A DNA stretch of 64,000 nucleotides from Dioscorea cayenensis subsp. rotundata. Its lineage: Eukaryota; Streptophyta; Magnoliopsida; Dioscoreales; Dioscoreaceae. The notes under the pieces are model-generated. The model was not told the DNA's origin. It was given only the letters and a program-made list of their open reading frames with translations, and ran no database searches. Positions 28,816 through 41,603 of this stretch are shown in pieces (position 1 is the first letter of the stretch; every line of letters starts with the position of its first letter). Made by a program: the position numbers and the translations under genes. The DNA lies in NCBI RefSeq assembly GCF_009730915.1, contig NC_052475.1:24737016-24801015 (forward strand), given 5' to 3'.

Positions 28816-30308
28816 ATCTTAACAAGTGATGGTTAAAAGTTAGCTTCCTCATAATTTCCGTCCAGAATACGCTTGGAATTGATAATATGCATGAGAAGTC
28901 GTCTCTATGGAGCAGATTAGCATTTCCTGATGCAGTCACTAACTCTGAGTTCTTGCTGATTCTCCATACCTTTTTAAATGTTTTATGAAATTCATAGATT
29001 TGTATGCACATTATTGTTTTACAGAGGTTTAAGCATAGATATTAATTATATCTTTTTGATAAGCAGCATAAATCATGAGAAATTTTACTTTGTGGGAACT
29101 TGTGGGAACAATCTCTTCCCCCTTTGAAAGTTTTTAAGCATTCTGGACTCAAGGTTGATGCCTTGTGTCCGAAGATAGTAAGCTGCTTCATTTGCATTTT
29201 TTTTTTTGTTAATTCCAAGCTACCTGTTTCCAGAATATTGCTGCGAGTAAGTTTTATTGAATATAATTTATTCTGATCTATTCTCAAACTTGGATTCATC
29301 ATATGCAAGCATTTGCTTTCTAAAGCAATTCTTTTCTCCATTTTTAGCGTGAGAAGTTAACTCAGGACTTCCTAGTTAGTTGTTATGAATTATTTTCCAG
29401 GAATTGAATTTGTGATGTAAACATGTTTGATTTTAAGTGAATTGAGTATTTGTGAATTATGACGAGTGTTGGTTGAGGCATTGGAAACTAAAGTGTACAA
29501 TTTAGTTCATTTGCTGAGGTGAAACCTGTAATCAGTTCATAGAAAAGCAAAGATGATGTTCCTCTAGACTAAACTTTCAACTCTGATTGAAATGCATAAA
29601 AAAAGCCTCTCTTTAGTAAATGATAATGGCATCACTACTTTTGAGGCATAGTTTTCAATAGAACTGATCAGTTGAAAGAAGATAACCACTGATCTGACCA
29701 AAACTTCATCTCATTTTAACACCTCTTGGCAGGGATTGTTTGAAAATTTGACCATAAAGCTAAATTTTGAAAACTCGGGTTCAATGTTTTTCTGATAAAA
29801 ACAAGCATTTAACTATTTGTTCAGAATTCTCACTGGTAATACAGAGGTAGTACCTAACATTTTTTGAGAGTAACAAAGCTCTGTCAAGGGAAGTGTAAAA
29901 TCTGTGGTATTGTGAAAGTTGACAATTGTGCAACTTCTAGCATATGCCAAAATCTAATGAAAATAGAATTGTTTAGTATAAAATTATAACTATTTTTGGT
30001 GTGTTGGAGCATTAATAATTAATGTGTACATAAAAGGCTTGCTCACTTTTATAGAGCAGCTTTTAGTCAAATGCCTTGTTTTCTTCACATGCATGATAAT
30101 TATTGTGCCTGGCTTTACTGGTTTTTGAAGTGGACAGTATTCTGCATTTTTACATTTTGGCGTTGGTATTTTCCATGTGAACTATTTTAGATTTTTATTG
30201 TTTGGGATCAGAACAAATCACTGATTGCCAATACTAAAATAGATGAGGTGAGCTATTTAATCCCTGAATGTAACATGCAACCAAAGTAATATTGTTGTGG
30301 AAGTTATG

Positions 30309-30420
30309 AGTTTATGAAACTATACTCAGGAATTTGCATTTTATTGTTACTTTCAGATTTGTTGAGTTTATGAAACTAAACTCAGGAATTTGCTTTTTAT
30401 TATTACTTTCAAATTCGTGG
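30309..30420. repeat. Tandem duplication of about 56 bp
   Basis: GAGTTTATGAAACTATACTC begins one copy at 30309. The next starts near 30365 and runs through the same AGGAATTTGC and TTATTACTTTCA parts with few changes, so the duplication is recent. Confidence 0.85.
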
Positions 30421-31364
30421 TGAAACTGGAAAATTCAGAACCTAGTTGGATGAGAAGAAGGCCATGCAAAAGTATGGATTACCCATAACTTCTTAAAATA
30501 GTCTATATCATCGCATATTGTTGCCAGTAGTGCAACTTTTGAAGAAGTTCTGAGGATGATATCAATTGACATTATTCATCTAACCGTCAAAATTCTTGGT
30601 TTCTAGTTTTGGAGTTTAAGAAAAAAAGCCTCTTTATTTCAATGGCTATCTTTCCCCTGTTCACCCTTATATTTCTCTTCCTTTAACACTGGTCTTAGTT
30701 TTGCAATAGTACTCCTGACTTCAGTGTTTGGTTTGTTTGGTTTTCTTCTGAAAGGAATAGTCTTCACATCAGTAGAAGTTTATGCTAAGGTGTGTCAAGC
30801 CTTCAAGATAGGGTAATTGCACTTATTCATCCACTATAACTGTCTGCAATTATATCTCTTTTTAAAGTTCTTTACGAATGAAACATGTTAAAATGCAGGT
30901 TGCAAATGTTACATTTCAACAATCCTGACAGCAAAGAGAAAACCAATGTGTCAAACTCTACACTTCGGGCACTCACAGATACAGCAGAAGCAGAGCAAAT
31001 GGTAACAGATTTTAAACTCTCTTAATTTGTTCAGCACGCATGGTTGCTTACTGAATCATGAAGCAAATGCAGGCACTCTTTCTTTTCACAATTTTACACA
31101 GGAACACATAAGAGTGGCTTCAATTCATCCCAATTCCTGTTCTTCCCCATCAGGTAAGTCATACTGATTCCCCCTCATTCTGTATATATAATACACAGTG
31201 CAAATCAGCTTCTCGTTATCTTTATGGGACACACACACACTTCCATTCCCCAAACCTTATCCACAAAGTCAATGCAACCTTCAAACACCACCCACACAAA
31301 CCAATAACCCAAGCTATGAAATCATCAAACACTCCAAAGTCCAACAACAACACCATCTTGAACC

Positions 31365-33098
31365 ATGAGGCATCTACTTCAATCCCTCAACCCACCTCCT
31401 CACCTCCTCAACCCTCCATCACCACCACCAACCTTTCACTCTCACTCTCACTCACCTCACTCACCACCTCCACCTCCACCTCCTCAAAAGCTCATTTTCC
31501 GACGAGAGCTCGCCATTACTACCATCTCTCTCCCACTCCTCCTCCCCTCCCCTTCCCATGCACAACCCAACACAGGTGAAGATGTCACCACTGACAACTG
31601 CGGCAACCAAACCTCCATTCAGAAGGCCTTCATGGACATCTCCATTGACAACCAACCCATCGGCAGAATCCTCATTGGCCTTTACAAGGACACAGCACCA
31701 TTAGGCGTCTCAAGGTTCATCTCTCTCCTCACCGGTGCCGCTGGCATTAGCTACCGGAGAAAAGAGTTCATCAGGATAATGCCAAACTACATACAGCATG
31801 GAGGTGTGAGATCATACGGTGTAGACGCCGAGTTAGCAAGGAAGAAGGGAGGCAACGTGGATAAAGCGGAGGGAGGGTTGGTGGCTGAATGGGAGGCGGC
31901 GGAGGAGCTGTGCAAGGGGACGAGGAACACGGCGGGGACGGTGGGGATTATTGTGAGGGATCCGTTGAAACCCGGTCCGAAGATGAAGTTGGTGGCTAGG
32001 CAAGGGAGGTTGGAGATTGATGAGGAAGAGGTAGGGAAGGAGCCCAATGGAACAGAGTTTGTGATTGCGGTTAAAGATGCGCCGGAGCTTGATGCTTCCA
32101 CGTTGGTGGTTGGGAAGGTGTTGCTTGGCATGGAGGTGGTGGAGAGCGTGGCTTTGGTCAAGACCGTTCAGGAGAATACTAGCTCACCTTATTTCAGGTA
32201 AACACATGGTTTACCTTGCTTTTTTATGTTGAAGTGATATGGTAGTGGGGTGATTTATTAGGTTTTTTTAAGTGATAAAGTTGTGGAATAAAAATTTATT
32301 ACGCCACCTAAACATTAGAATTGAGAAGGATGGTAACTCTACAGTTTGCAAGGTCTATTAGTAATCGGGATCTGTTAGATCTTCATATCGATAATCAAAC
32401 TATGTTAGATCTTCATAAATGATCACGTATGAGAGTATATTTTTGAGAATGTGAATAGTGGTCATGTGCGGATGATCCCAGCGTTAATATGTGCGCGGGT
32501 TCCCTTTGCTTTAGTAGTCTAGTAACACATTTTGAAAAAAAAAAAAACTCTTCTGTTTGCCGAATGAGAGAGGGAGAGATCAATTCCCTCTGACACACTT
32601 TTTCACTGTTTACCTTTCTGTTTTTACATCCTTTGGTTCAAAACAAGTGAGAAAAACTCAAAAGAATGAGCTAACTTCATCCACATGGAATTATTGGTTT
32701 GATTTTATATTACGATGCTAGAAAGTAGGGAAAGTGGTAATGGTTTATAAATTTTTTACTAGTGTTTTTTTTTTTTCCTTTAATTCTACATTTCATCTTT
32801 GCTTCCTCACTAATTTCCACTTTGTCATTGAACAACCAGCTTTTAGAGTGATAGCTTTATTCAAAAGTAAGTGCAAAAATACTACTTGGGGTTTATAGTA
32901 TGAAAACCTAAACTTAATTAGTTCATGTATCATGTACTGATCATCATAGTGATTGATATATTTTATTACATTTGAATTTCTATATACGGTGGCAGGGTGG
33001 CAAAGTTGATAGGAGATAAAAGAGCAGTGGTAGCAGAGAGAGGCTTTAACAGACCATACTCCAAGATCTTAATCACCAACTGTGGCTTGTTAGAGTAG
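31365..33098 (+). CDS. CYP26-2: Thylakoid-lumen cyclophilin (CYP26-2 type)
   Basis: Peptidyl-prolyl cis-trans isomerase family protein of the chloroplast. Exons 31365-32197 and 32996-33098 join in phase to 311 residues, ending KILITNCGLLE. The N-terminus is rich in Ser, Pro and His (transit peptide), followed by a twin-Arg motif (FRRELA, residues 45-50) and a hydrophobic stretch (SLPLLLPSPSHA), suggesting Tat-type import into the lumen. The cyclophilin-like domain covers about residues 88-311 (DISIDNQPIGRILIGLYKDT, then FIRIMPNYIQHGG). It lacks the usual catalytic FHR and MANAGPNTNG motifs, as in its plant relatives, so isomerase activity is doubtful. The closing RVAKLIGDKRAVVAERGFNR segment is what I recall from Arabidopsis CYP26-2. 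Confidence 0.85.
32425..32547 (+). repeat. SINE, truncated copy (intron of the cyclophilin gene)
   Basis: From GAGAGTATATTTTTGAGAAT (32431) to an A run at 32535-32547 it aligns with the 3' part of the element at 53361-53576, mostly with transition differences. It lies in the single intron of the CYP26-2-type gene. The tRNA-like head is missing. Confidence 0.6.
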
Positions 33099-34735
33099 AG
33101 AAAATAAGAGAGCCTTTTTTTTTTTCTTTTTATTGGAGGAAGCGCACATTCATTAGACATGAAAAGCATGATCACTGTGATGACTGCCATTCTTATCTCC
33201 ATTTCCCATGGTGTTGTTGGTACTCAATTATTGGGAATGGTTGGCGTTTTATTGTTTTTTTTCCCCAGTTTTCCTTTTGTTATGACTAGTGCTAAAATAA
33301 TCACAAATGCTTGTTGTTTTTCTGAACAATGAGATGCGGTGGAATAATTTTCTTTAATGTAATTTTTAAATTGATTTTTCAAAACATAACAATGGAAAAG
33401 GTGTGTAATTTTTGTTTTTTTGTTATAATTAACATTGTACATTTAGGCTTCAGTACGGTTCTGTTTATATTCATAAAAAATATTTTTTGTCTATTATTTA
33501 AAAAAAAAACACGGTATAATTTATAATTTTTGTTTGTAAAGAATAGTAAGAATAAAAATAAAATCTTTTAAACAAAATTTTCCATTATCTCAACTAATAA
33601 AAGTCTAAAAATAATACTCCAATTAACCATCCAACCAAAATAACAAATTTTAAATATTAATTTCAACGAAGTTTGTTAATTTTTTTTTTTTTAATAATCT
33701 TAAAATTGAAGGTACATAAATTTTCTCGTTTGTTCTGATTATTTCACAGTGGAACACCCTGGCATTTGAACTGCAAAGCATATTCCAATAAATCCGGACC
33801 CATCTTATTGACTGCATTTACTCAAAAGCCCTTGTTCTAATCACTATTCACACCCACCCTTGATGAGTAAAGTTCGTATTTATCCACAAATAACAAGGCT
33901 ATTTTCGTCAAATCAAAAGAACCCTTTGGCAGCGCGCACGTTGCCAACTGAGTGGCTTCATCCTGATAACGAGTAGCAAACGGTAAAGTGGAGCTGCCCT
34001 TGTGCAAATTACAAATAAACCCTTCCCTATTTTATAATTATAAAAATAAATTATTTAAAATCAGGTGGTTCTTCATGTTTTTACGCTTAATTAATAATTA
34101 TTCAGTTGATAAAGACGTAGATAAAAACAAAATCGATAAAAATATCCTAAAAATAAATCAAACTTTATTCTTACCCGATGATAATTAAGTTTATCTAAAA
34201 TTTGTAACGATATTATTTATTAAAATAAATTGAAAACTCAGGATTAATTAAACAAAGAAAATTTAACAACCAGTGGTATGGAATGTGGTGGTTATTATTA
34301 GATAATTTACTTATTTTTTAAAAATATATAAATATAAATATATATATATATAATGGGTTTATCTGAGAAAAACCATAAATAGTTTTTTTTCAAATAACCC
34401 CCTGAAATTTAAATCAGGGGTATTTTCGTGCGAAGGAAAACACCGCTTTTCGCAAGTAAACCCATCCTTCTAAATAAAGAAACAAAAAATAAATTTTAGT
34501 GGCGTGCAAAGAATGCGTGCGCACAAAAGTGAGAAATAGAGAGAGAGAGAGAAAAAGAGAAACTCTTTCCCTTTCTAGGGTTTCGATTTCCCCCGAATTA
34601 GGGCTTCTATACGTTCGATCTCTACTCTCCAATCGAATTCTAGGGTTTCAGGATCTCGATTCGAAGCCCTTGACGGGGTTCTTGTGGAATTATTGGTGTT
34701 CTTGATCCGCTTATGAGGAGGGTTAGTTGTTGCTG
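33099..34735. other. Spacer between cyclophilin and NMCP1
   Basis: Cyclophilin 3' UTR, AT-rich DNA, then the NMCP1 promoter and 5' UTR. A (GA)n tract sits at 34538-34552 and a (TA)n tract at about 34338-34351. No other gene is seen. Confidence 0.55.
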
Positions 34736-37700
34736 ATGTTTACGCCGCAGAAGAAGGGCTGGGCCGCCGGGTGGTCGCTGACACGGGCGAGGGCCGGTGG
34801 AACGGAGGGCTCGACGCCGGCGAGCCGGAGAGGGTCGGTTCTCGGGAGGGAGAAGGGAAAGGGTGTTCTTGGGGATGAGGTGACCCCAATTCCGCCGCCG
34901 CCTCTGGGGTCTCTGGGAGATGGACGGGGGTGTTTGGGAGAAGGTGGGGAGGATGTGGAGGCTTGGGAGAGGTTTCGGCAGGAGGGGTTGCTGGATGAGA
35001 CGGGATTACTCAGGAAGGAAAGAGATGCTCTCCGCACGACGGTCTCCGAACTTCAGGCAGAGGTTGGTGGAAACTAGTCTCATTTCTTCTTTTTTTGTTG
35101 TTGTTTTTGTTTTTTGTTGGTAAACAATGCTTGATTTTGCTTGGAAATTCATACAAACCAAAAAGCTCTGTTCTTGTTCGTAACGATTTTGACCCATTTC
35201 ACGTAAACTGTATTGGCATCTGGATTAGAAGTTATTGAGGAAATGCTCTTTCGAAGGTGACTCAAATGTAGGGTTTTCCTCTGGTGGATGCTAATTCTAT
35301 TAGTTCATATTTGTTTTATTTGTATTCCTGGTGGATCATTTGTAATCTGAACTTTCTTGTTAATACTTTTAGAAATTTTGACCAACTTGAGTCTGTTGTA
35401 TTTACTGTTAGTGTATGTTTTGTATTGCTATTTCTTTTGCTCTTCCTTTATTTAAGGAACTAATGGATGGAGTTCTTGTTTTAGTGGTCTTTATTTACAA
35501 ACATTTTATATTGTATCTTCATAAAACTTGTATGTGTTTGGATCAATGTTTTGATCACCATGTTTAACTTTTGATCACTCTTTAGGCTTCTCATCTCATG
35601 CTGACATTTGACGATGTTTCTGTTTGAGCAGCTTCATGAGTACCAATATAATATGGGGCTTCTCCTGATTGAGAAGAAGGATTGGACTTGTAAATTTGAT
35701 GAGATCAATGAAAGACTAGCTGAAACAGAGGAAATATTGAAGCGAGAACAAACATCACATTTAATTGCAATTGCTGAAGTGGAAAAGCGAGAGGAAAATT
35801 CACGGAATGCATTGGGAGTTGAAAAGCAGTGTGTTGCAGATGTAAGACACTGAATTTCGGTTTTTTTTTGCCCATTAATTTATATCGTTTTCATCTTTGA
35901 AGAATGATCTCTTCTTTGTAGTTATATAGTTTTCCCTTTTTCCTCTGCTTGCTTAACCTCTTGATTGAGTTGATCCTATCTTTCTCAACTGCAGACGAGT
36001 TGGCTTATAATTGTGTATCTTAGTGACTTAATGATGAGTGTGGAGCATACTATTATTTTATTATCATCATGCAGCTATTTGTTTGCTATTTTGATAACTT
36101 TCCTTGCTTTTGATGCATTCCATATGTTGTTCCAAGTGCTTGTGTCATTGACTTGGGTTGGTTTCATTTGCTTCTTTCTGCATGTGCAGCTTGAAAAAGC
36201 TCTGCGTGAGATGCGTGCTCAAACGGCTGAAGTTAAATTTACTTCTGATCGGAAGTTGGTTGAAGCTCATGCTTTGGAGGCTAGCCTTGAAGAGAGGTCT
36301 TTGGAGGTTGAGCAAAAGCTGCATGCTGCAGATGCCAAGCTTGCAGAAGCAAGCCGGAAAAGCTCAGAGATTGAAAGAAAATTAGAGGAAGTCGAGGCTC
36401 GTGAACGCAAGATTCAGAGAGATTATGTGTCATTGGATAATGAGTATGGTCTTTGCTTTATTTTCAATTTCATACCCACCCAATTTTGTTGATTATACAA
36501 AGTATGGCATTATGTGGTGATTATAATTTAAATTTGTTGACTTTCAGAAGGAAAGCCTATGAGAAAGATATTGCTAAACAAAGGGAACATCTGCGAGATT
36601 GGGAAAAAAATCTGCAGGAACGCCAGAAGAGGCTTGTTGATGAGCAACGTTCTCTCAATGAGAGAGAACATAGGGCAAATGAGGCTGACCAGGATCTCAG
36701 GAAGAAGGAAGGAGAACTTACGGAAGCACGCAAAAAGCTTGAAATTTTTTCTAATTCTCTGGAAGAGAAAGATAATGATATTAACAGCAGATTCAGAGCT
36801 TTAACCACCAAAGAAAAGGTTGGACTGTTACAGTTTTAGTCATGTTTAACATAATTTTGCCATGATTTTTTTTTCTCATGCCATCCTTATTTTCTAAAAA
36901 ACTATGACTGCAGGAAGTGAATATAAAGCAAATGAACCTGGAGCAGAAAGCGCAAGATTTACTTGCACTCGAGGAAAAACTGAATGCTAGAGAAAGAGTG
37001 AGTGCTTATTCTGCTGAAGTTCTCAGCAGGAATTACAATTTGAAAAACATCAAAGTCAATTTCTAATTTACTGTCAATGATTTGTGGCAATCTTTATTCA
37101 TTCCTAACCAAACTGATAATAAATCTACTAAATTTTGGTTCCTATGGCATATTTAATTTTGGGGTGGTTCAAATTTGGTGCTCTGTTGAACCTAGTGAAA
37201 TTTGGTGGAGTTGAGGCTTGTCGTATGCGCATTGGAATAACTTTTCATTGAATTTTCTTTATTTTAATCGATAGTTTTAACCCTATTCGTTATGCTTGTT
37301 TATAGATCTTTGTTTATAGATCCTTTTACATTTCTTTTAGAGTTTGAATAATGATGTATGTTTCACATCTTGCAATTCTGTCCTTTAGCCGTTTGGTTTG
37401 TAGTAATGATATATTACCACATAACAAGATTACCATGGTAATATGAGTGGGAATGTTATATGGTTGGGAATATTGCGGTAATTTGATATAACCATGTTTG
37501 GTTGGGAACTCTTATTACCGGGAATAGTTCATTTCCGTGTTTGGTTGTTATGGTAATCAATTTGCTAAAATATAAAAAGTTATAAGATTACCAAAGTAAT
37601 CCAAGATAGACACCAAATTTGGTGGTAATAGGATTACCAACCTTCTTGGTAATGTTTATAAGTTGGTAATGTGATATTACTATCTAGATTACCACCGGTG

Positions 37701-40700
37701 CAATGCCAAATGTGGTAATATTTTCCATATTACCACGTAACACGTCGTAATCTTTTTACATTACCGTGAACCAAACGATCCCTGATGATTATCTTTGTCT
37801 ACGTCTGATTTCTATTTTTCTTTAAGCTGATAATCCTGAACTTGGTTTTGTTGCATGTGTTTATGCATTATACTTCCGTTGATGTGAATTTTCCAGTAAA
37901 GAGATTTGTTTTCCAGTTCCTTATGTGTTCTATTTTCTGCTGAAGGTGGAGATCCAAAAGCTCATTGATGATCATAAAGCGTTACTAGACTCTAAAAAGC
38001 AAGAATTTGACTTGGAAATGGAGAATAAGAGGAAATCTTTTGATGAAGAGATAAAAAATAAATTGGAAGAAATGAAGAAGAAGGAACATGAAATCAATCT
38101 CAAAGAGGAACAAGTTTTCAAAAGAGAACAAGCACTGGAAAGCAAAAAGGGCAGTCTGAAGGACAAGGAGAAAGAGATTGATACAAAGTGGAAAAAACTG
38201 AAGGAAATGGAGAAAGCTATAAAAAATGAAGAGATGAAGTTGGATGAAGAAAACAAGAAACTGGGAAAAGAAACTCAGGCGTTGGTTGCTTCTAAGACTC
38301 AACTTGAGAGTTTGAAAGCTAAAATTGAAGCAGAGAAAGATCAGATTCTCCGGGATATGGAATCCTTGAAATTGACTCAGGAGGAGAGGGATCAACATCT
38401 CCAATTGCAATTGAAATTGAAAGATGAAATTGAGGACTGTGGGCTAATGAAAAAATCACTCGAACAGCAAATTGAGGATCTGAAATCGGAGAAGGAGAGG
38501 TTTGAAAGTGAATGGGAAGTGCTTGATGTGAAGAGGTCTGTACTAAATGCAGAACTAAAGCATTACACTGATGAATGTGAGAAGTTTGAAAAATGGAGGC
38601 ATAATGAGGAAGAGCGGTTGAGAAAGGAGAGGCTTGACTCAAGAGCTGATGTGGAAAGGGAGTTGGCAGAACTAAATCAGAAGAAAGAAGCCTTTGAGAA
38701 ATTGAAGGCACACGAACTTGCAGAGGTCCACGAAGAGCTTGAGAGAGGGCGTGCTGATATTTCTGCAGAGATTGAGCGCCGTGAGCATGAGCTTAACATT
38801 AGGTTGCAGAGGAAGGAGAAGGAAGCGATGGAGAAGCTACAGGAGGAAATGAGTGGGTTTAATATGAGAAGAGATGCAGACCTTACTAATATTAGAGCAT
38901 CAGAAAACCTAAATGATGTAAGAAGTCGTAAGCTAAAGGTTGAAGAAGACCGCTTGGAGAGGGAAAAAGAGGAACTATCTATGCGCCGGAAAAGTCTTGA
39001 AACTGATCAAAGTGAGATCCAGAAAGACATTGATGCACTTCGTGTTCTTAGCAGGAACTTGAAAGACCAACGGGAGGAATTTATTAAGGAAAGAGATTGC
39101 TTTTTCAGTGTGGCAGAGCAATGCAAAGTGTGCAAGAACTGTGGAGTTACCATAAGTGAATTAGAGCTTGTTGGTCTCCAGGTATCAAGAGGAATAGAGG
39201 ATGCAGGAAATTTACTTTTGCCTAGTCTTGCTGATGGCTACTTGGAAGATTGTATTAAAGGTAAGAATGCTGAAACAACTCCTCAGGTGACGACTGGTCA
39301 TCAATCTGGTGGTTCTGGTGGCCGCATGTCATGGCTGCAGAAATGTTCAAAAATATTTCATTTCTCCCCTGCGAAAAAACCAGAATCTAGTAGTGAAGCA
39401 AAGGAACAGCACTCTATGTTGTTTACCACACAACTTGACCAGGACACTTCAGATGTTGAAGCTGAGAATAGGACCTCACTGCCATTATCTGTTGGTAATG
39501 ATTCCTTTGATACCCAAAGGGTTGCTCAATCTGATGGTATGTTTAGAGCTAATGAAGAATCAGTGAGATGTGATGGTGTGGATGAGCAGGAACCATCTTT
39601 TGGTGTAGCGGATAATGGAATGAAGGAGATTGAAGTTGAGCACGTTGGTCCTTCGAATTTTGAACAAAATGAAAGGGCGGTGTCTTTGCTACCTGTGGCA
39701 GATGACTCTCAACCTGAACCATCTCAAAACAAAAAATGCCAACCTGGCAGGAAAGGGAAGTCTAGAACACTCAGGAGAAACTACTCTGTCAAGGCAGTTG
39801 TTGAAGATGCAAAAGCTTTCCTTGGAGAAGCTTCTGAGGGTGGGGACAGACAACTGAATGGGGATGGCAAAATTTCTATGAACACTCGTGATGAAAGCGA
39901 AGGGGATTCCATTCATACCAACCAGATGCAAGCAAGTTCAAGGCAGAATAAGCGTCCTGCTGACACTTCAATGACAACTAGTGACCTGGATGCGGAGGAC
40001 AGTGATGTGCGGTCAGGCAGTGTATCGGTGGGAGGGCGTCGCAAGAGGAGACACATCTCTACAGCCCCTGGAACACAGCCATCAATTCCTGGAGAAAGAC
40101 GTTATAACTTTAGGCGCTCCACAATGTGAGTAATTTGTTCATAAATGTTGATTTATTGATATATTTGAATGTTATCTAGTGTTTCATGAGAATATAGTTT
40201 TTGAAGAGGATTGTATTTGACAAACGATCTAGATAACTTGTTTACTGATCTTCTTTTATGGCTGTGCAAGTCTTGTCTTTATTAAGTCTAATGCTACATG
40301 TTATGGTTTTCAAGGATTAGATTTAATTGATGAGGACTGGTTTAAGGTTTTTGTTTCTGTTTCATATGCCAGTGCGGGGACAGTTGGAGCAGCGCAAGCA
40401 GTGCCTGATCAATCTAAAGGGCGCAAGACTGGGCATCGGCAGACAGATGAAAGCAAAATGGTAAAGGGTGATGCTGTTGAAGATGGAGAAGGTAGTTCTA
40501 GGGCTGCACCCACCGACGAACCTTCATATGCATGTTCTGGTGAAAACAAAAGAACATATTCTCAGCAGAAAACAACCCTGGTTGAGACTGTTGTGGAAGC
40601 TGAAATTTCATCTCAAAATATTATCCAGGTAAGGCCATCATATTCATCCTTTTGTTTGTCATACTTCCATCTGCTACTTCATTCACTTTTTCCTCTTTCA

Positions 40701-41603
40701 GCTAACTAAGCCACAACGAGATTCTTGATGGGAAGATATCAGGCTTTGTAAACCTAATGAGTGGTATAGACTTTTAGTTGTCCATTCTAACTGATCTCCT
40801 AGACCCCTTTCTCTGATAGGTCTTGTATTTAAAGAAACTGATCTGGCATCTGAACTAGCAAATTTTTGTTGATTTTTTGTTCTATGGGGCTTTGGTTAAA
40901 AGAAAAATGGAACCATCAGATTTTGAGGGGGCATGTTCATGTTTTTCTGCAATTGAGGATATTCAAAGCCCACGTCCATGCCATGTGGTGTTAACCAGCA
41001 CGGGTGATTCATTGCCATGTTAGTGTTATTGCAACCTATGCAGTGATTCTTGTATCGTTTGGTTCTCTAATATTTCAAATCTCGTGTGTAGGTTGGTTCG
41101 AAAAGTCCAGTTTATGTTTCACTAGTTTTTGCCACTAAGTGTAGGACCTGCAACTTTGAAGCGTCAGCAAACATTAAAAACGTGATTGAGTATTATTGCA
41201 ACCTATGCAGTGTGTCATGTACAATGTTTGGTCAAGAAATATTAATAATATTTTACATCCTCGGTGTAGGTTGCTTCAAGTTCAAAATGTACTGTTTACA
41301 GGAAAGAAGCTATGACTGTTAAGTATAGGGCTCCCATCTTATCTACCCTGCTTTTGTGCTTTGCAGAGCGGAAATAAAGAAGCTGAAGTGGTGACCAATG
41401 ATTATATTATTAAAAGATCAGAGATCAGTGTTGAAAGCGTGGATGGTGAGGATGAAGTAAATGGCACAGAACTTGAAGCAGCCACTCCGGCGACGCCTTC
41501 TGATGGAGATTCTGAGAGCGATGATGATGATGGATCGGATGAGGATGATGAGAAACACAATGCATCCATCGGCAAGAAGCTGTGGACCTTTTTCACAACA
41601 TAA
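34736..41603 (+). CDS. NMCP1: Nuclear matrix constituent protein 1 (NMCP1/CRWN1)
   Basis: Long coiled-coil protein of the plant nuclear lamina that shapes the nucleus and anchors chromatin. Exons: 34736-35062, 35632-35841, 36190-36443, 36548-36818, 36914-36997, 37946-40125, 40373-40628, 41367-41603. All phases agree and give 1,272 residues. MFTPQKKGW at the start and KKLWTFFTT at the end are the conserved family termini. Residues about 65-770 are almost pure heptad coiled coil, followed by a Cys cluster (CKVCKNCG, near 775), then a polar tail with basic NLS-like patches (GRRKRRH) and an acidic stretch ([11 protein letters not shown]) before the C-terminus. The protein is somewhat longer than I recall for CRWN1 of Arabidopsis. 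Intron 5 carries a MITE-like insertion. Confidence 0.96.
37385..37782. mobile_element. MITE-like element in NMCP1 intron 5
   Basis: About 400 bp with imperfect inverted ends (left CGTTTGGTTTGTAGTAATG; right, inverted, CGTTTGGTTCACGGTAATG). The interior is full of GGTAAT and ATTACC in both orientations. It has no coding capacity. A clear target duplication was not found, so the exact borders and superfamily (hAT-like is my guess) are open. Confidence 0.65.

Larger units (their letters stand above)
27760..31153 (+). other. Weakly supported, unrecognised transcription unit
   Basis: A GC-richer 5' region (27760-27943) ends in a donor-like CAAAG|GTGAAA. Further possible exons with good borders: 28068-28132 (after CTAATAG, before GTATTG), 30899-31001 (after AAATGCAG, before GTAACA) and 31102-31153 (after ACACAG, before GTAAGT). 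The last two join in phase and read LRALTDTAEAEQM then EHIRVASIHPNSCSSPS. The first exons have only very short open frames (MAEFPSPAI, stop), so an intact protein is not shown. It could be a gene with exons I missed, a pseudogene or a non-coding transcript. I do not know the family. Confidence 0.35.

Noticed and set aside
37972-38711. Long antisense open frames inside NMCP1 exon 6
   Set aside because: Shadow frames of biased coiled-coil codons (antisense of Lys/Glu-rich coding sequence gives Phe/Leu/Ser-rich readings).
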